A DNA stretch of 64,000 nt from Modestobacter sp. DSM 44400 (GTDB lineage: Bacteria; Actinomycetota; Actinomycetes; Mycobacteriales; Geodermatophilaceae), in NCBI RefSeq assembly GCF_900107175.1, contig NZ_FNOZ01000011.1, positions 47,008 to 111,007 of the forward strand. Direction: 5' to 3'. Position numbers and translations under genes: made by a program. The notes under the pieces are model-generated. The model saw only the letters and a program-made list of their open reading frames with translations. It ran no database searches and was not told the DNA's origin. Shown piece by piece: positions 1 to 10,616 of the stretch (position 1 is the stretch's first letter; each line of letters starts with the position of its first letter).

Positions 1-176
1 CGTCGGTCGCGGTGAAGCGCCGGGCCGCCGCGTCGGCGGTGGCGAGCAGTGCGTCGACGTTGGCGTAGGGCCGGTTGTCGCGGACCGCCGCGGCCCATGG
101 CCGGGACGTCGCAACAGGCCAGCAGCGCCGGAGTGAGTTCTGCGGCGGGGGCGGAGTTGAAGCCGGGCAGGTCCAT
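1..176 (-). pseudogene. uraD: uraD (OHCU decarboxylase), N-terminal part, frameshifted, runs off the left edge
   Basis: This is the N-terminal ~60 residues of 2-oxo-4-hydroxy-4-carboxy-5-ureidoimidazoline decarboxylase, which turns OHCU into S-allantoin after urate oxidation. The ATG at 176-174 follows a GAGAGGAGG ribosome site. The first frame reads MDLPGFNSAP through ACCDVPA (base 99). The family sequence then continues only in the next frame (WAAAVRDNRPYANVDALL, from base 97 leftward), so one extra base lies near 98. The rest, including the catalytic His region, is beyond the window. Uricase and HIU hydrolase genes would be expected further left by analogy with other actinobacteria. The shift may be true inactivation or an assembly error. 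A second decarboxylase domain is fused to the permease at 1182-3116. Confidence 0.72.
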
Positions 177-246
177 GACGACCTCCTCTCATGTGACGGA
201 GGTGACGTTCCCGTCTGCCGAGAGGTTGTCAGCTGCCCCGAGCTAC

Positions 247-263
247 GTCAACAGTTTGTTGAA
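247..263. promoter_or_regulatory. Palindromic operator candidate, copy 1
   Basis: GTCAACAGTTTGTTGAA contains the arms TCAACA and TGTTGA around a 3-base centre. The same 17 bases occur in reverse complement at 1076-1092. This copy lies about 70 bp upstream of the leftward uraD start. Matched copies in front of both arms of the purine locus suggest one repressor site. The cognate regulator is not known; the neighbouring YheO-type protein or a regulator outside the window could bind it. Confidence 0.6.
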
Positions 264-331
264 GTTGGCCTTGAGTGGCCCTCTGCAGGGACCCGCCGCG
301 AGCCTGCGAGTGGTGGGGGGCAGGGGGTCCT

Positions 332-745
332 TCAGCGGTCGCGGTTCAGGTAGTTGTAGACGGTGAACCGGCTGACCCTGAGCGCCTCGGCCACGGTCTC
401 GGCCGACTTCCGGTAGGTGAACGCCCCGCGCTCTTCCAGCAGCCGGACGGCGCGCTGCTTCTGCGGCCGGGGAAGATCGCCCAGGGGGGCGCCGAGCTCG
501 GTGGCCAGGTCCTCCAGGAGCCTGCCGAGGTCACCGACGGCCTCCACCGGGAGGTGTGTCGCCTGGTCGGCGAACCGGACTCCCGCAATGGTCTCGCCGT
601 CCCACAGCAGCGGGACGTCCGCAGCGGTGATCGCATCCGCCCCGACGAGGACGGCGTCGGTCCGGGTGAGCAGCGGGGCGATCGCCACCAGGAGCGGGTG
701 CTCCGGGTCGAGTCGCGCCGAACCGGCCGCCGGGTCAGTCGTCAA
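332..745 (-). CDS. YheO/DauR-type helix-turn-helix transcriptional regulator
   Basis: About 137 residues. The N-terminal part (LDPEHPLLVAIAPLL, then GADAITAADVPLLWDGE) resembles the PAS-like sensor half of YheO-type regulators, shortened. The C-terminal 45 residues (KQRAVRLLEERGAFTYRKSA ... VSRFTVYNYLN) are the typical HTH_22 DNA-binding tail. I chose the TTG at 745-743, which gives an 11-base overlap with the upstream gene; no ATG or GTG fits as well, and longer starts run through unrelated sequence. It lies between uraD and the permease-xdh genes, so control of purine catabolism is a reasonable inference, not shown. The two flanking palindromes are candidate targets. Confidence 0.65.
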   Translation of the reverse strand: MTTDPAAGSARLDPEHPLLVAIAPLLTRTDAVLVGADAITAADVPLLWDGETIAGVRFADQATHLPVEAVGDLGRLLEDLATELGAPLGDLPRPQKQRAVRLLEERGAFTYRKSAETVAEALRVSRFTVYNYLNRDR

Positions 746-977
746 TGCGCTCGACCTGCAGCGAGACGCGCGTGGCCCCATGGGCGAACGCAGCGGAGAG
801 CACCTGACCGAGCACCGGGAGCAAGGTGTCATCCTCGCCGGTCAGGGACGTGCCCAGTGGCCCGAACTCGCAGATCACCCCCGACTCCTGCACGACGTGC
901 AGCGTCTCGATGGCATGTGCCGGCGCGGGGCCCTCGCCGACGAAGGGCTCGGTCGTGAACTCCGCTACCAGTCGCAT
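735..977 (-). CDS. Thiamine-binding-fold protein (DUF77/MTH1187/YqgV type)
   Basis: 80 residues, MRLVAEFTTEPFVGEGPAPA to VSLQVERIDD. The small ferredoxin-like fold and internal segments (HVVQESGVICEFGPLGTSLTG; VLGQVLSAAFAHGATRVSLQ) match the DUF77 family, whose members bind thiamine or related pyrimidines. Length is normal for the family. Its stop overlaps the start of the downstream regulator by 11 bases, so the two are probably translationally coupled. Why a thiamine-binding-type protein should sit with purine genes is unknown. A ligand-sensing or buffering role is possible, and nothing in the sequence decides it. Confidence 0.72.
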   Translation of the reverse strand: MRLVAEFTTEPFVGEGPAPAHAIETLHVVQESGVICEFGPLGTSLTGEDDTLLPVLGQVLSAAFAHGATRVSLQVERIDD

Positions 978-1075
978 GGCGGCAGGTTATGCCGTCGCGA
1001 GCCGGTTGCGGTGCGGTCGCGGTCCGGTCGTAGCGGCAGCCAGGGCGTCGCCCAGCGGGCCGTCGACCACGTCGA

Positions 1076-1092
1076 TTCAACAAACTGTTGAC
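1076..1092. promoter_or_regulatory. Palindromic operator candidate, copy 2
   Basis: TTCAACAAACTGTTGAC is the exact reverse complement of 247-263. It is placed between the leftward DUF77 gene (start 977) and the rightward permease (start 1182), about 90 bp upstream of the permease. An exact 17-base repeat in two control regions of one pathway is very unlikely by chance. Confidence 0.65.
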
Positions 1093-1181
1093 CTAGGGTG
1101 TGACTCACATTACGTTGGCCGTTACGGGAAGCCCTTTTCCGTATGGCGGAAGCCGTCCCGACTGGCCCAACGAGGAATGCC

Positions 1182-3116
1182 ATGTCCCAGGCAGCACCCC
1201 AGCAGGCGCCCCCCGCACGCCGCAAGCACCCCGTCGACGAGGTCCCGCCCGTGGGGAAGCTCGTGGTCTACGGCATGCAGCACGTGCTCGCCTTCTACGC
1301 CGGCGCGGTCGTCGTCCCCATCTTGCTGGCCGGGGCGATCGGGCTCTCCGACCGCGAGCTCATCCACCTCATCAACGCCGACCTGTTCACCTGCGGCATC
1401 GCGTCGATCATCCAGTCGGTCGGCTTCTGGAAGGTCGGCGTCAAGCTCCCGCTGCTGCAGGGCGTCACCTTCACCGCCGTCTCGCCCATGATCGCGATCG
1501 GGCTCGCCGCCGGCGGTGGCACCGACGGGCTGCTGGTCATCTACGGCGCAGTGATCGTCGCCGGGCTGTTCACCTTCCTGATCGCCTCCTACTTCAGCCG
1601 GCTCATCCGCTTCTTCCCTCCGGTGGTCACCGGGTCGGTCATCACCATCATCGGGATCGCCCTGCTGCCGGTCGCCGCGGCCGACATCGTCGGTGGCGCG
1701 GCCAACCCCGAACCGGGCAACGGCCGCAACCTCGCCTACGCAATGGGCACGCTCGCCCTGATCGTGCTGATGCAGCGGTTCTTCCGCGGCTTCCTCGCGA
1801 CCGTCGCCGTCCTCGTGGGGCTTGTCGTGGGAACGCTGGTCGCATGGGCGCTCAGCGACGCCGCATTCGGCGCGGTCGGGGACTCCTCGTGGGTCGGCGT
1901 CACCACACCCTTCTACTTCGGCTGGCCGAAGTTCAGCACGGCCGCCATCATCTCGATGATCGTGGTCATGCTGATCACCGCCGTGGAGACCACGGGCGAC
2001 GTCTTCGCCACCGGCGAGATCGTCGACAAGCGGATCGGGCGTAAGGACATCGCGGCTGCGCTGCGGGCCGACGGCCTGGCGACCACGCTCGGCGGCGTCT
2101 TCAACTCCTTTCCCTACACCTGCTTCGCCGAGAACGTGGGCCTGGTCCGGCTGACCCAGGTGCGCAGCCGGTGGGTCGTCGCCGCGGCGGGCGGGTTCAT
2201 GATCCTCATCGGGTTGGTGCCCAAGGCCGGCGCCGTAGTGGCCGGCATCCCGCACCCCGTGCTCGGCGGCGCGGCGCTGGCGATGTTCGCCACCGTGGCC
2301 GTCGTCGGGATCCAGACCCTCTCGCGGGTGGACTTCAACGACCACCGCAACGTCGTCATCGTCGCCACGAGCCTCGGCCTGGCGCTGCTCGTCACCGTCC
2401 AGCCGGGCGTCGTCGGCGCGGTGCCCTCGTGGGCGGGGATCATCTTCGGCAGCGGGATCACGCTGGGAAGCATCGTTGCCATCGCGCTCAACGCCGTCTT
2501 CCACCACCTGGGGCGCGGCCGGGGAGCCGCCCTGGCCGGAACGCCGGGGCGCGGGCAGATCCGGCTGGACGACGTCAACGCGATGAGCCGCGAGGAGTTC
2601 GACGGCACCTTCAGCACGCTGTTCCAGGGCCCGACGCCGGTCGTCGAGAACGCCTACACCCAGCGGCCGTTCAGCGACACCAGTGCACTGCGGACCGCGC
2701 TCCAAGAGGCCTTGTTCGCGGCCACGCCGGAGCAGCATCGCGAACTCATGGCTGTCTACCCGGCCCTGGGCGGCGACGTGGTGTGCGACGGGGAGGCCGG
2801 CGAACAGTCGACCCTCGACCAAGCGTCCGCGGGTCTGACGCAGCTCACCGAAGAGGACCACGACGCCCTCCGGGAGGTCACTACCGCCTACCGGGAGAGG
2901 TTCGGCTTCCCGCTGATCGTCTGCGTCCGGGACAACCCCAGCCGGGAGCGCATTCTGGCACAGGGCTGGGCCCGGCTCCAGAACTCACCCACTCAGGAGC
3001 ACGCGGCAGCGCTCATCGAGATCGCCAAGATCGCCGGGTACCGGTTCGACGACCTCGTCGCGGACGCCAACCCGATCCACAGCGCCCGCACCCAGCGGTA
3101 CGGGGCCGCCTTCTGA
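1182..3116 (+). CDS. NCS2 purine (urate/xanthine) permease fused to a C-terminal OHCU-decarboxylase-like domain
   Basis: 644 residues. Residues ~20-450 form an NCS2/uracil-xanthine permease with about a dozen hydrophobic spans and the family signature ENVGLVRLTQV near residue 313. Residues ~466-640 are a complete UraD-like domain (NAMSREEFDGTF ... IAGYRFDDLV), so uptake and a late step of urate breakdown are on one chain, with the domain presumably cytoplasmic. The usual catalytic HP(D/R)(L/I)G motif reads YPALGG here (Tyr526 for His). The downstream Ser543 and Gln547 of the conserved ES..EQ.GAGL region remain. I chose the ATG at 1182, which has GAGGA six bases upstream; an in-frame ATG at 1143 lacks a ribosome site. 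First gene of the rightward purine set. Confidence 0.85.
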   Translation: MSQAAPQQAPPARRKHPVDEVPPVGKLVVYGMQHVLAFYAGAVVVPILLAGAIGLSDRELIHLINADLFTCGIASIIQSVGFWKVGVKLPLLQGVTFTAVSPMIAIGLAAGGGTDGLLVIYGAVIVAGLFTFLIASYFSRLIRFFPPVVTGSVITIIGIALLPVAAADIVGGAANPEPGNGRNLAYAMGTLALIVLMQRFFRGFLATVAVLVGLVVGTLVAWALSDAAFGAVGDSSWVGVTTPFYFGWPKFSTAAIISMIVVMLITAVETTGDVFATGEIVDKRIGRKDIAAALRADGLATTLGGVFNSFPYTCFAENVGLVRLTQVRSRWVVAAAGGFMILIGLVPKAGAVVAGIPHPVLGGAALAMFATVAVVGIQTLSRVDFNDHRNVVIVATSLGLALLVTVQPGVVGAVPSWAGIIFGSGITLGSIVAIALNAVFHHLGRGRGAALAGTPGRGQIRLDDVNAMSREEFDGTFSTLFQGPTPVVENAYTQRPFSDTSALRTALQEALFAATPEQHRELMAVYPALGGDVVCDGEAGEQSTLDQASAGLTQLTEEDHDALREVTTAYRERFGFPLIVCVRDNPSRERILAQGWARLQNSPTQEHAAALIEIAKIAGYRFDDLVADANPIHSARTQRYGAAF

Positions 3117-3239
3117 CCCCGGCCCAGCCCCGGGCACGCCCGGACGGGCCTCGGCCGCTCCCCTCGGAATCCTGCACCGCAGGGCGTCCACCGATGTCCA
3201 CAACGCCGATTTCCATGACGCTGAACAGGGAGCAATCTC

Positions 3240-4696
3240 ATGCCGTCGCCCACAGCCACCGTGAACGGACAGGTGCTGTCCCTCTCCGGGGTGGACCTGC
3301 ACACCACGGTGCTCGACTGGCTCCGCAGCCGCGGTCTCCTCGGGTGCAAGGAGGGATGTGCCGAAGGGGAGTGCGGGGCGTGCTCGGTCCTGGTGGCCCG
3401 CCCGGGCATCTCCTCCCCGACCCGGTGGACGGCCCTGAACGCCTGCCTGCTGCCGGTCCTCACCCTCGACGGTCAGGAGCTGATCACGGCCGAGGGACTC
3501 GGGGCCCCCGACGCCCTGCACCCGGTGCAGCGCGAGATGGCCGTGCGTGGCGGCTCGCAGTGCGGCTACTGCACCCCGGGCTTCGTCTGCAGCATGGCCG
3601 CGGAGTTCTACCGACCGGACCGCGTTCCGGCGGAGCCGTCGGAGACCGGCCCGGCACCGTCCGACCACCTGCACGGGCCGAACGGCTTCGACCTGCACGC
3701 CCTGTCCGGCAACCTGTGCCGGTGCACGGGCTACCGCCCCATCCGAGACGCTGCCTTCGCCCTGGGAGCACCGGCTGACGACGACCGGATCGCAACACGG
3801 CGGGACCAACCGCCGCCCCCGGTGCCCGGGACCCGGGTGGCCGGTGGCGGTGCCCGGTTCGCCCGTCCGGCCGCCCTCACGGAGGCGCTGAACCTGATCG
3901 CGGAGCATCCGGGCGCCCTGCTCGTGGCCGGTTCGACCGACTGGGGCGTCGACGTCAACCTGCGGGCCGCGCGCGCCGCTTTCGTCGTCGCGATCGACCG
4001 GCTGCCGGAGCTGCGCACCTTCCGCGTGGACTCCGACGCCGTCGAGATCGGTGCGGCGCTGACGCTCAGCGAGGCCGAGGAGTTGCTGGACGGGCACGTT
4101 CCGCTGCTCGACCAGTTGTTCCCGCAGTTCGCCTCCCGGCTCATCCGCAATGGCGCCACGATGGGCGGGAACCTGGGCACCGGCTCGCCGATCGGCGACA
4201 CGGCTCCCGCGCTGCTCGCGCTGGACGCGTCGCTGATCCTCGCCTCTGCGAACGGGGAGCGCGAGGTGCTGCTGGCCGACTACTTCACCGGCTACCGGCG
4301 CAGCGTGCGGCTCCCCGGCGAGCTCATCCGCGCGGTGCGGATCCCGCTGCCGCAGCCCGGCCTGGTCGGCTTCTCCAAGGTGGCCAAGCGCCGGTTCGAC
4401 GACATCTCCAGCGTCGCCGTCGCCTTCGGCCTGGACGTCGAGGACGGCGTGGTGCGCCGTGCGCGCATCGGGCTGGGCGGCGTCGCCGCGACGCCGCTGC
4501 GTGCCCGGGCCACCGAGGACGCGCTCACTGGCCGGCCCTGGACCGCGGAGACCGTCCGGGCGGCGGCCGATGTGATGGCCGCGGAGGGCACGCCGCTGGA
4601 CGACCACCGCGCCAGCGCCCGCTACCGATCGGCCATGTTGCGGCAGGCCCTGCTCAAGTTCCACGCCCAGCACGAGACTCCCTTGGAGGTGGGAGC

Positions 4697-4700
<4 letters not shown>
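3240..4700 (+). CDS. xdhA: Xanthine dehydrogenase small subunit (2Fe-2S and FAD)
   Basis: 486 residues. The N-terminal plant-type [2Fe-2S] domain has C40, C45, C48 and C69 (CAEGECGAC; NACLL). The second helical cluster domain has CGYCTPGF and NLCRCTGY. An FAD-binding domain of the molybdopterin-dehydrogenase type starts near residue 200 (LIAEHPGALLVAGSTD; NGATMGGNLGTGSPIGD). It passes electrons from hypoxanthine/xanthine oxidation at the XdhB site to NAD. A joined 2Fe-2S/FAD chain is the usual two-subunit bacterial layout. Start ATG 3240 sits 123 bp after the permease. The stop overlaps xdhB by four bases (ATGA), indicating coupled translation. Confidence 0.92.
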
Positions 4701-7141
<2,441 letters not shown>

Positions 7142-7151
7142 GGAGATTGAC

Positions 7152-7988
7152 GTGCACTGGTTGAAGGCCGTCGAACAACTGCGCGCCGCGCGCGATCCCG
7201 CGGTGCTGGTCACCATCGCGTCCGTCCGCGGGCACGCGCCGCGGGAGGCCGGTACGAAGATGGTGGTCGCCGCCGACCGGACCTGGGGGACCGTCGGCGG
7301 GGGCAATCTGGAGGCCGTGGCCATCGCCCGCGCCCGGGTACTGCTGGCGGCGGGGACGACGCAGCCGGAGCTGCTGCCGGTGACGCTCTCGGACAAGGTG
7401 CGTTTCCGGTACGGCGTCCAGTGCTGCGGAGGAGAGGTCACCATGGTGCTCGAGCCACTGTCGGTGGTCCCGGCCGTGGCGGTCTTCGGGGTCGGTCACG
7501 TCGGGTTGGAGCTGGCCCGGATCCTGGCGCGGCAGGACCTCGAGCTGCACCTCGTCGACTCCCGTCCCGAGCAGGTCACCCCGGAGCGGCTGGCGGTGCT
7601 GGCCGACGCCGAGGCCCGGGTCCACGTGCACCACGTGCCGGTCCTGCCGGAGCTGGTGCTGGCCGAGCTGCCGCCGGGCGCGCACGTGCTGATCATGACC
7701 CACGACCACGCCGAGGACGCGGCGCTGTGCGACGCCGCTCTGCGCACGCAGCACCTGGGCTCTATCGGACTCATCGGCTCTGCGGGCAAGTGGGCGCGCT
7801 TCCGGCACAAGCTCGCCGCAGAGGGGCACTCCGCCGAGGCCATCGAGCGGATCACCACACCCATCGGCCTGCCCGGCATCACCGGCAAGGATCCGTCGAC
7901 CATCGCGGTGAGCGTCGCCGCGGCACTGGCGGGTGCCTTCGAGCAGGACCGGGCCGCCGTGCATGCCGGGCAGCGGGCCGGCTCATGA
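7152..7988 (+). CDS. xdhC: XdhC-type molybdenum cofactor maturation factor
   Basis: 278 residues from the GTG at 7152, chosen because GAGGAG lies six bases upstream; an ATG at 7134 has no ribosome site. The N-terminal XdhC/CoxI domain includes SVRGHAPREAGTKM, GGGNLEAVAIA and CCGGEVTM. A Rossmann-type C-terminal half begins at VFGVGHVGLELARIL and ends in GLPGITGKDPSTIAVSVAAAL. XdhC proteins bind the cofactor and load its sulfurated form into xanthine dehydrogenase. The gene overlaps guaD by four bases. The order permease-xdhA-xdhB-xdhC-guaD is a classic purine catabolic set. Confidence 0.88.
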   Translation: MHWLKAVEQLRAARDPAVLVTIASVRGHAPREAGTKMVVAADRTWGTVGGGNLEAVAIARARVLLAAGTTQPELLPVTLSDKVRFRYGVQCCGGEVTMVLEPLSVVPAVAVFGVGHVGLELARILARQDLELHLVDSRPEQVTPERLAVLADAEARVHVHHVPVLPELVLAELPPGAHVLIMTHDHAEDAALCDAALRTQHLGSIGLIGSAGKWARFRHKLAAEGHSAEAIERITTPIGLPGITGKDPSTIAVSVAAALAGAFEQDRAAVHAGQRAGS

Positions 7989-9334
7989 CGCTGTTCCGCG
8001 GAACGGTCCTCGACACCCCGGACGACCCGTTCACCGGCGGGGCCCTCCGGGCCGAGGCCGACGCCGGGCTCCTCGTGCGAGCGGGCGTGATCGTCGAGCG
8101 GGGCAGCTTCGCTGAACTGCGTGGCCGGCACGCCGAGGAGGACGTCGTCGATCTCACCGGCGGGCTGGTGCTGCCCGGGTTCGTGGACACCCACGTGCAC
8201 TTCCCGCAGGTCCGCGCGATCGGCGGGCTGGGCATGCCGCTGATGGACTGGCTCGAGCGCTGTGCGCTGCCGGAGGAGGTGCGGCTGGCCGACGAGCACT
8301 ACGCGCGGGCCGTCGCCGGGGAGTTCATCAGCGGTCTGGCGCAGGCCGGGACGACGACGGCGCTCGTCTTCGGCGCGCACTTCGCCGGAGCGGTCGACGC
8401 CCTGTTCGCCGAGGCCGCGCGGGTGGGTCTCCGGCTGACGTCCGGGCTGGTAGTCAGTGACCGGCTGCTGCCCGAGGAGTTGTTGACCACCCCGCAGCGG
8501 GCCCACGACGAGGGTCTGGCCCTCGCGCGTCGCTGGCACGGTGTCGGCCGTAACCGCTATGCCGTCACGCCGCGGTTCTCGCTGTCCTGCGGCGACGCAC
8601 TGCTGGACTCCTGCGGGTCGCTGCAACGGGACGTGCCCGGGGCGTGGTTCACCTCGCACATCAACGAGAACGCCGTCGAGATCGCCACGGTCGCGGAGCT
8701 CTTTCCGGGCTGCCACTACCTCGACACCTACGACCGGCACGACCTGATCGGTCGACGCAGCGTCCTGGCGCACAACGTGCACCCCACCGACGAGGAGCTG
8801 CAGCTGCTGGCCCACCGCGGGGCGAGCGTCGCCCACTGCCCGACCAGCAACGCAGCGCTGGGCAGCGGGATCTTCTCGCTCAAGCGGCACCTGGCGTCCG
8901 GCGTCCGAGTGGCCCTCGGGTCCGACGTCGGTGCCGGCACGGGCTTCTGCCTGCTCAAGGAGGGGCTCCAGGCCTACTTCCTGCAGCAACTGCTGGGCGG
9001 TGAGGGCCAACAGTTGGCGGCCGCACAGCTGCTGCACCTGGCGACTGCAGCGGGTGCCGAGGCTCTCGGACTGGAGGAAGTGGGTGACCTGAACGTGGGG
9101 AAGCGGTTCGACGCGGTCTGGATCAGGCCGCGCCCCGGGACGACCCTGGACGTGGGCCTGCGCAACGCGGCGGGGACGGAGGAGGCGCTCGCGAAGGCCT
9201 TCGCGCTCGGCTCTCCGGCCGACATCGACTCGGTGTGGATCGACGGTGAGCCGCTCCACACCGTCTCCGCCGGTGGCGGGTCGTCGACGCCGGCACCGAC
9301 ACACCGGCCCCCGGCGGCCGCTCCCGTCGGCTGA
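7985..9334 (+). CDS. guaD: Guanine deaminase
   Basis: 449 residues. An amidohydrolase with the metal ligands in DTHVHFPQ, the substrate/metal region HINEN, HNVHPTDEEL, and the late Asp in GSDVGAGTGF. The PRFSLSCGD and LPEEVRLAD stretches are typical of GuaD. It deaminates guanine to xanthine, feeding XdhAB. The ATG overlaps the xdhC stop (ATGA). The last ~25 residues are a low-complexity Pro/Ala/Ser tail. Last gene of the operon; a short GTGAG/CTCAC hairpin follows at about 9341-9355 but has no U tract. Confidence 0.9.
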   Translation: MTLFRGTVLDTPDDPFTGGALRAEADAGLLVRAGVIVERGSFAELRGRHAEEDVVDLTGGLVLPGFVDTHVHFPQVRAIGGLGMPLMDWLERCALPEEVRLADEHYARAVAGEFISGLAQAGTTTALVFGAHFAGAVDALFAEAARVGLRLTSGLVVSDRLLPEELLTTPQRAHDEGLALARRWHGVGRNRYAVTPRFSLSCGDALLDSCGSLQRDVPGAWFTSHINENAVEIATVAELFPGCHYLDTYDRHDLIGRRSVLAHNVHPTDEELQLLAHRGASVAHCPTSNAALGSGIFSLKRHLASGVRVALGSDVGAGTGFCLLKEGLQAYFLQQLLGGEGQQLAAAQLLHLATAAGAEALGLEEVGDLNVGKRFDAVWIRPRPGTTLDVGLRNAAGTEEALAKAFALGSPADIDSVWIDGEPLHTVSAGGGSSTPAPTHRPPAAAPVG

Positions 9335-10284
9335 GGTGGTGAGTCGCAGCTCACGCCCGCTGCCTCGACGGCGCGCGGCCGCTCCCACGAAGAGCTCGGC
9401 CGTGGACTCAGCTGTCCGCCGCGTGGCGGCGTGCCCCCGGCTCATGTGTGGGGAGCGACGAGGCCGGGCGTCGTCACGGTTCGGTCGGCAGCGGCCGGGG
9501 GAGTGGTGGCAGCCGTCGCGCTCTCCGCGGTGATCTGCCCGATGGGCCGACACACTGGTCTGCCGGCTTGCCGGGCTTGCTGCTGATCAGTCCGCTGCCG
9601 ACCGCGACCTCGCGCTCGAGCTGGCCGCCGCGCTCCGCGCGCTGGACGACGGGTCGAGTGCCAGCTCCGGGTGGTCTCAGCGGCTGCTCGCGTCGCACCC
9701 ATCTCTCGCTCTACGGATCAGCGCGCTCTTGATGGCGCCCCGCGGAGGGGTGAGGGTCCATGGCCCGCATCGCCTCCTTGCTTCCACGGCGCAGGACATG
9801 CCAGGGGTGGGGGAGGAGATACAGCAACCGGTACAGCAACGCGGTTCGAACGACGGCGTACCGCGGCGGACGGCAACGGACGCGGCAAGGCTTCGACCAG
9901 CGCAAATCGATCCAGGTGAACGGCGACGGACCGTGCGCAGGTGACTGCGGGTCAAGGGGCCGCAGGTTCAAATCCTGTCAGCCCGACTGAAAAACGCAGG
10001 TCAGGGGCCGTTTCCGGGAGACTGGGAGCGGCCCTCCGGTGGGTGGGCGTCGACCTCGACCGAGGAACTCGCGGTGGCCGCCACCGCGGTGCTGGCCTCC
10101 GCCGGCCTGCTGCGGGGGGCCCACCGTCCTCGGGTTTCCCCGTTCATGGACGGAGGCGCTGGTGCTGGCTGCGGTGGCTGCCGGTCTCGCAGCCGTCCCC
10201 GGCCTGTTGCGTGCGCTCCGTGCCCCCGTGGCTCGGTCGGCCTAGCTCGGGGATCACCTGCTCGCGCGCTCCGGCGACGTCGTC
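9335..10284. other. Gene-poor stretch with remnants
   Basis: No intact gene is seen. Bases ~9585-9730 rightward read DRDLALELAAALRALDDG and ASHPSLALRI, resembling the tail of an M48-type metalloprotease but with no upstream domain. TACAGCAAC is repeated at 9820-9828 and 9832-9840, a spacing seen in some integrase arm sites. The 3' half of a tRNA lies at 9944-9987. Bases 10055-10245 hold two hydrophobic rightward pieces in different frames (EELAVAATAVLASAGLL, then WTEALVLAAVAAGLAAVPG) that may be one small frameshifted membrane protein. The whole looks like scar tissue from a lost element. Confidence 0.45.
9944..9987 (+). other. 3' half of a tRNA (tRNA-Pro-like), probable attachment-site remnant
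   Basis: The sequence runs from anticodon-arm-like TCAAG through GGGGCC to a clear T-arm (GCAGG-TTCAAAT-CCTGT) and an acceptor 3' strand ending CAGCCCGAC. No D-arm or 5' acceptor strand precedes it, so it is not a functional tRNA. Integrative elements that insert into tRNA genes duplicate exactly this 3' half. The arm sequences suggest tRNA-Pro, but this cannot be proven without the intact gene. Confidence 0.6.
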
Positions 10285-10572
10285 ATGGTGGAGGGCAACG
10301 CCTACTTCCCCGACTCAGCGATCCGGCCGGGCGTGCTGAGCCCTACCGAGACCCGGACGGTGTGCCCGTGGAAGGGCGTGGCCAGCTACTACACGGTCAC
10401 CGTCGACGGGGTCGTGCACCGAGACGCCGCGTGGACCTACCGACGTCCGTGGCCTCTGGCCCGGCGGGTGGCGGGACGTGTGGCGTTCTGGGGAGATGTC
10501 GACGTGCGGATCGACCACGGCCGCCACACGGCCCTGGACGGTGTGGGCGGCGCGGACGATGACGAACGTTGA
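10285..10572 (+). CDS. DUF427 family protein, N-terminus doubtful
   Basis: 95 residues from the ATG at 10285. The family signature is clear: VEGNAYFPDSAI, TVCPWKGVASYYTV, RDAAWTYRRP and GRVAFWGDV. DUF427 proteins normally begin about 14 residues earlier with W.G..LA.S. The in-frame codons upstream (LGDHLLARSGDVV) match that segment, but a TAG at 10243-10245 closes the frame and no start codon lies between. The gene has therefore lost its normal start, or uses the internal ATG and makes a shortened protein. Function of the family is unknown. It is followed 44 bp later by an SRPBCC gene. Confidence 0.7.
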   Translation: MVEGNAYFPDSAIRPGVLSPTETRTVCPWKGVASYYTVTVDGVVHRDAAWTYRRPWPLARRVAGRVAFWGDVDVRIDHGRHTALDGVGGADDDER

Positions 10573-10616
10573 GAGACCGACGATGGCAGCAGAGACGACG
10601 AGCGAAGGAGCTTCGC

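Noticed and set aside
1122..2861. Leftward 579-codon open frame opposite the permease
   Set aside because: A low-complexity Asp/Arg/Gly product with no motif, fully overlapped by a clearly conserved membrane protein. A high-GC shadow.
9944..9987. Complete tRNA gene
   Set aside because: Only the 3' half is present; no D-arm or 5' acceptor strand can be built from the upstream bases.
9990..10040. Rho-independent terminator after the tRNA remnant
   Set aside because: AGGG(G)CCG can pair with CGGCCCT, but a bulge and weak inner pairing without a U tract make it unconvincing.
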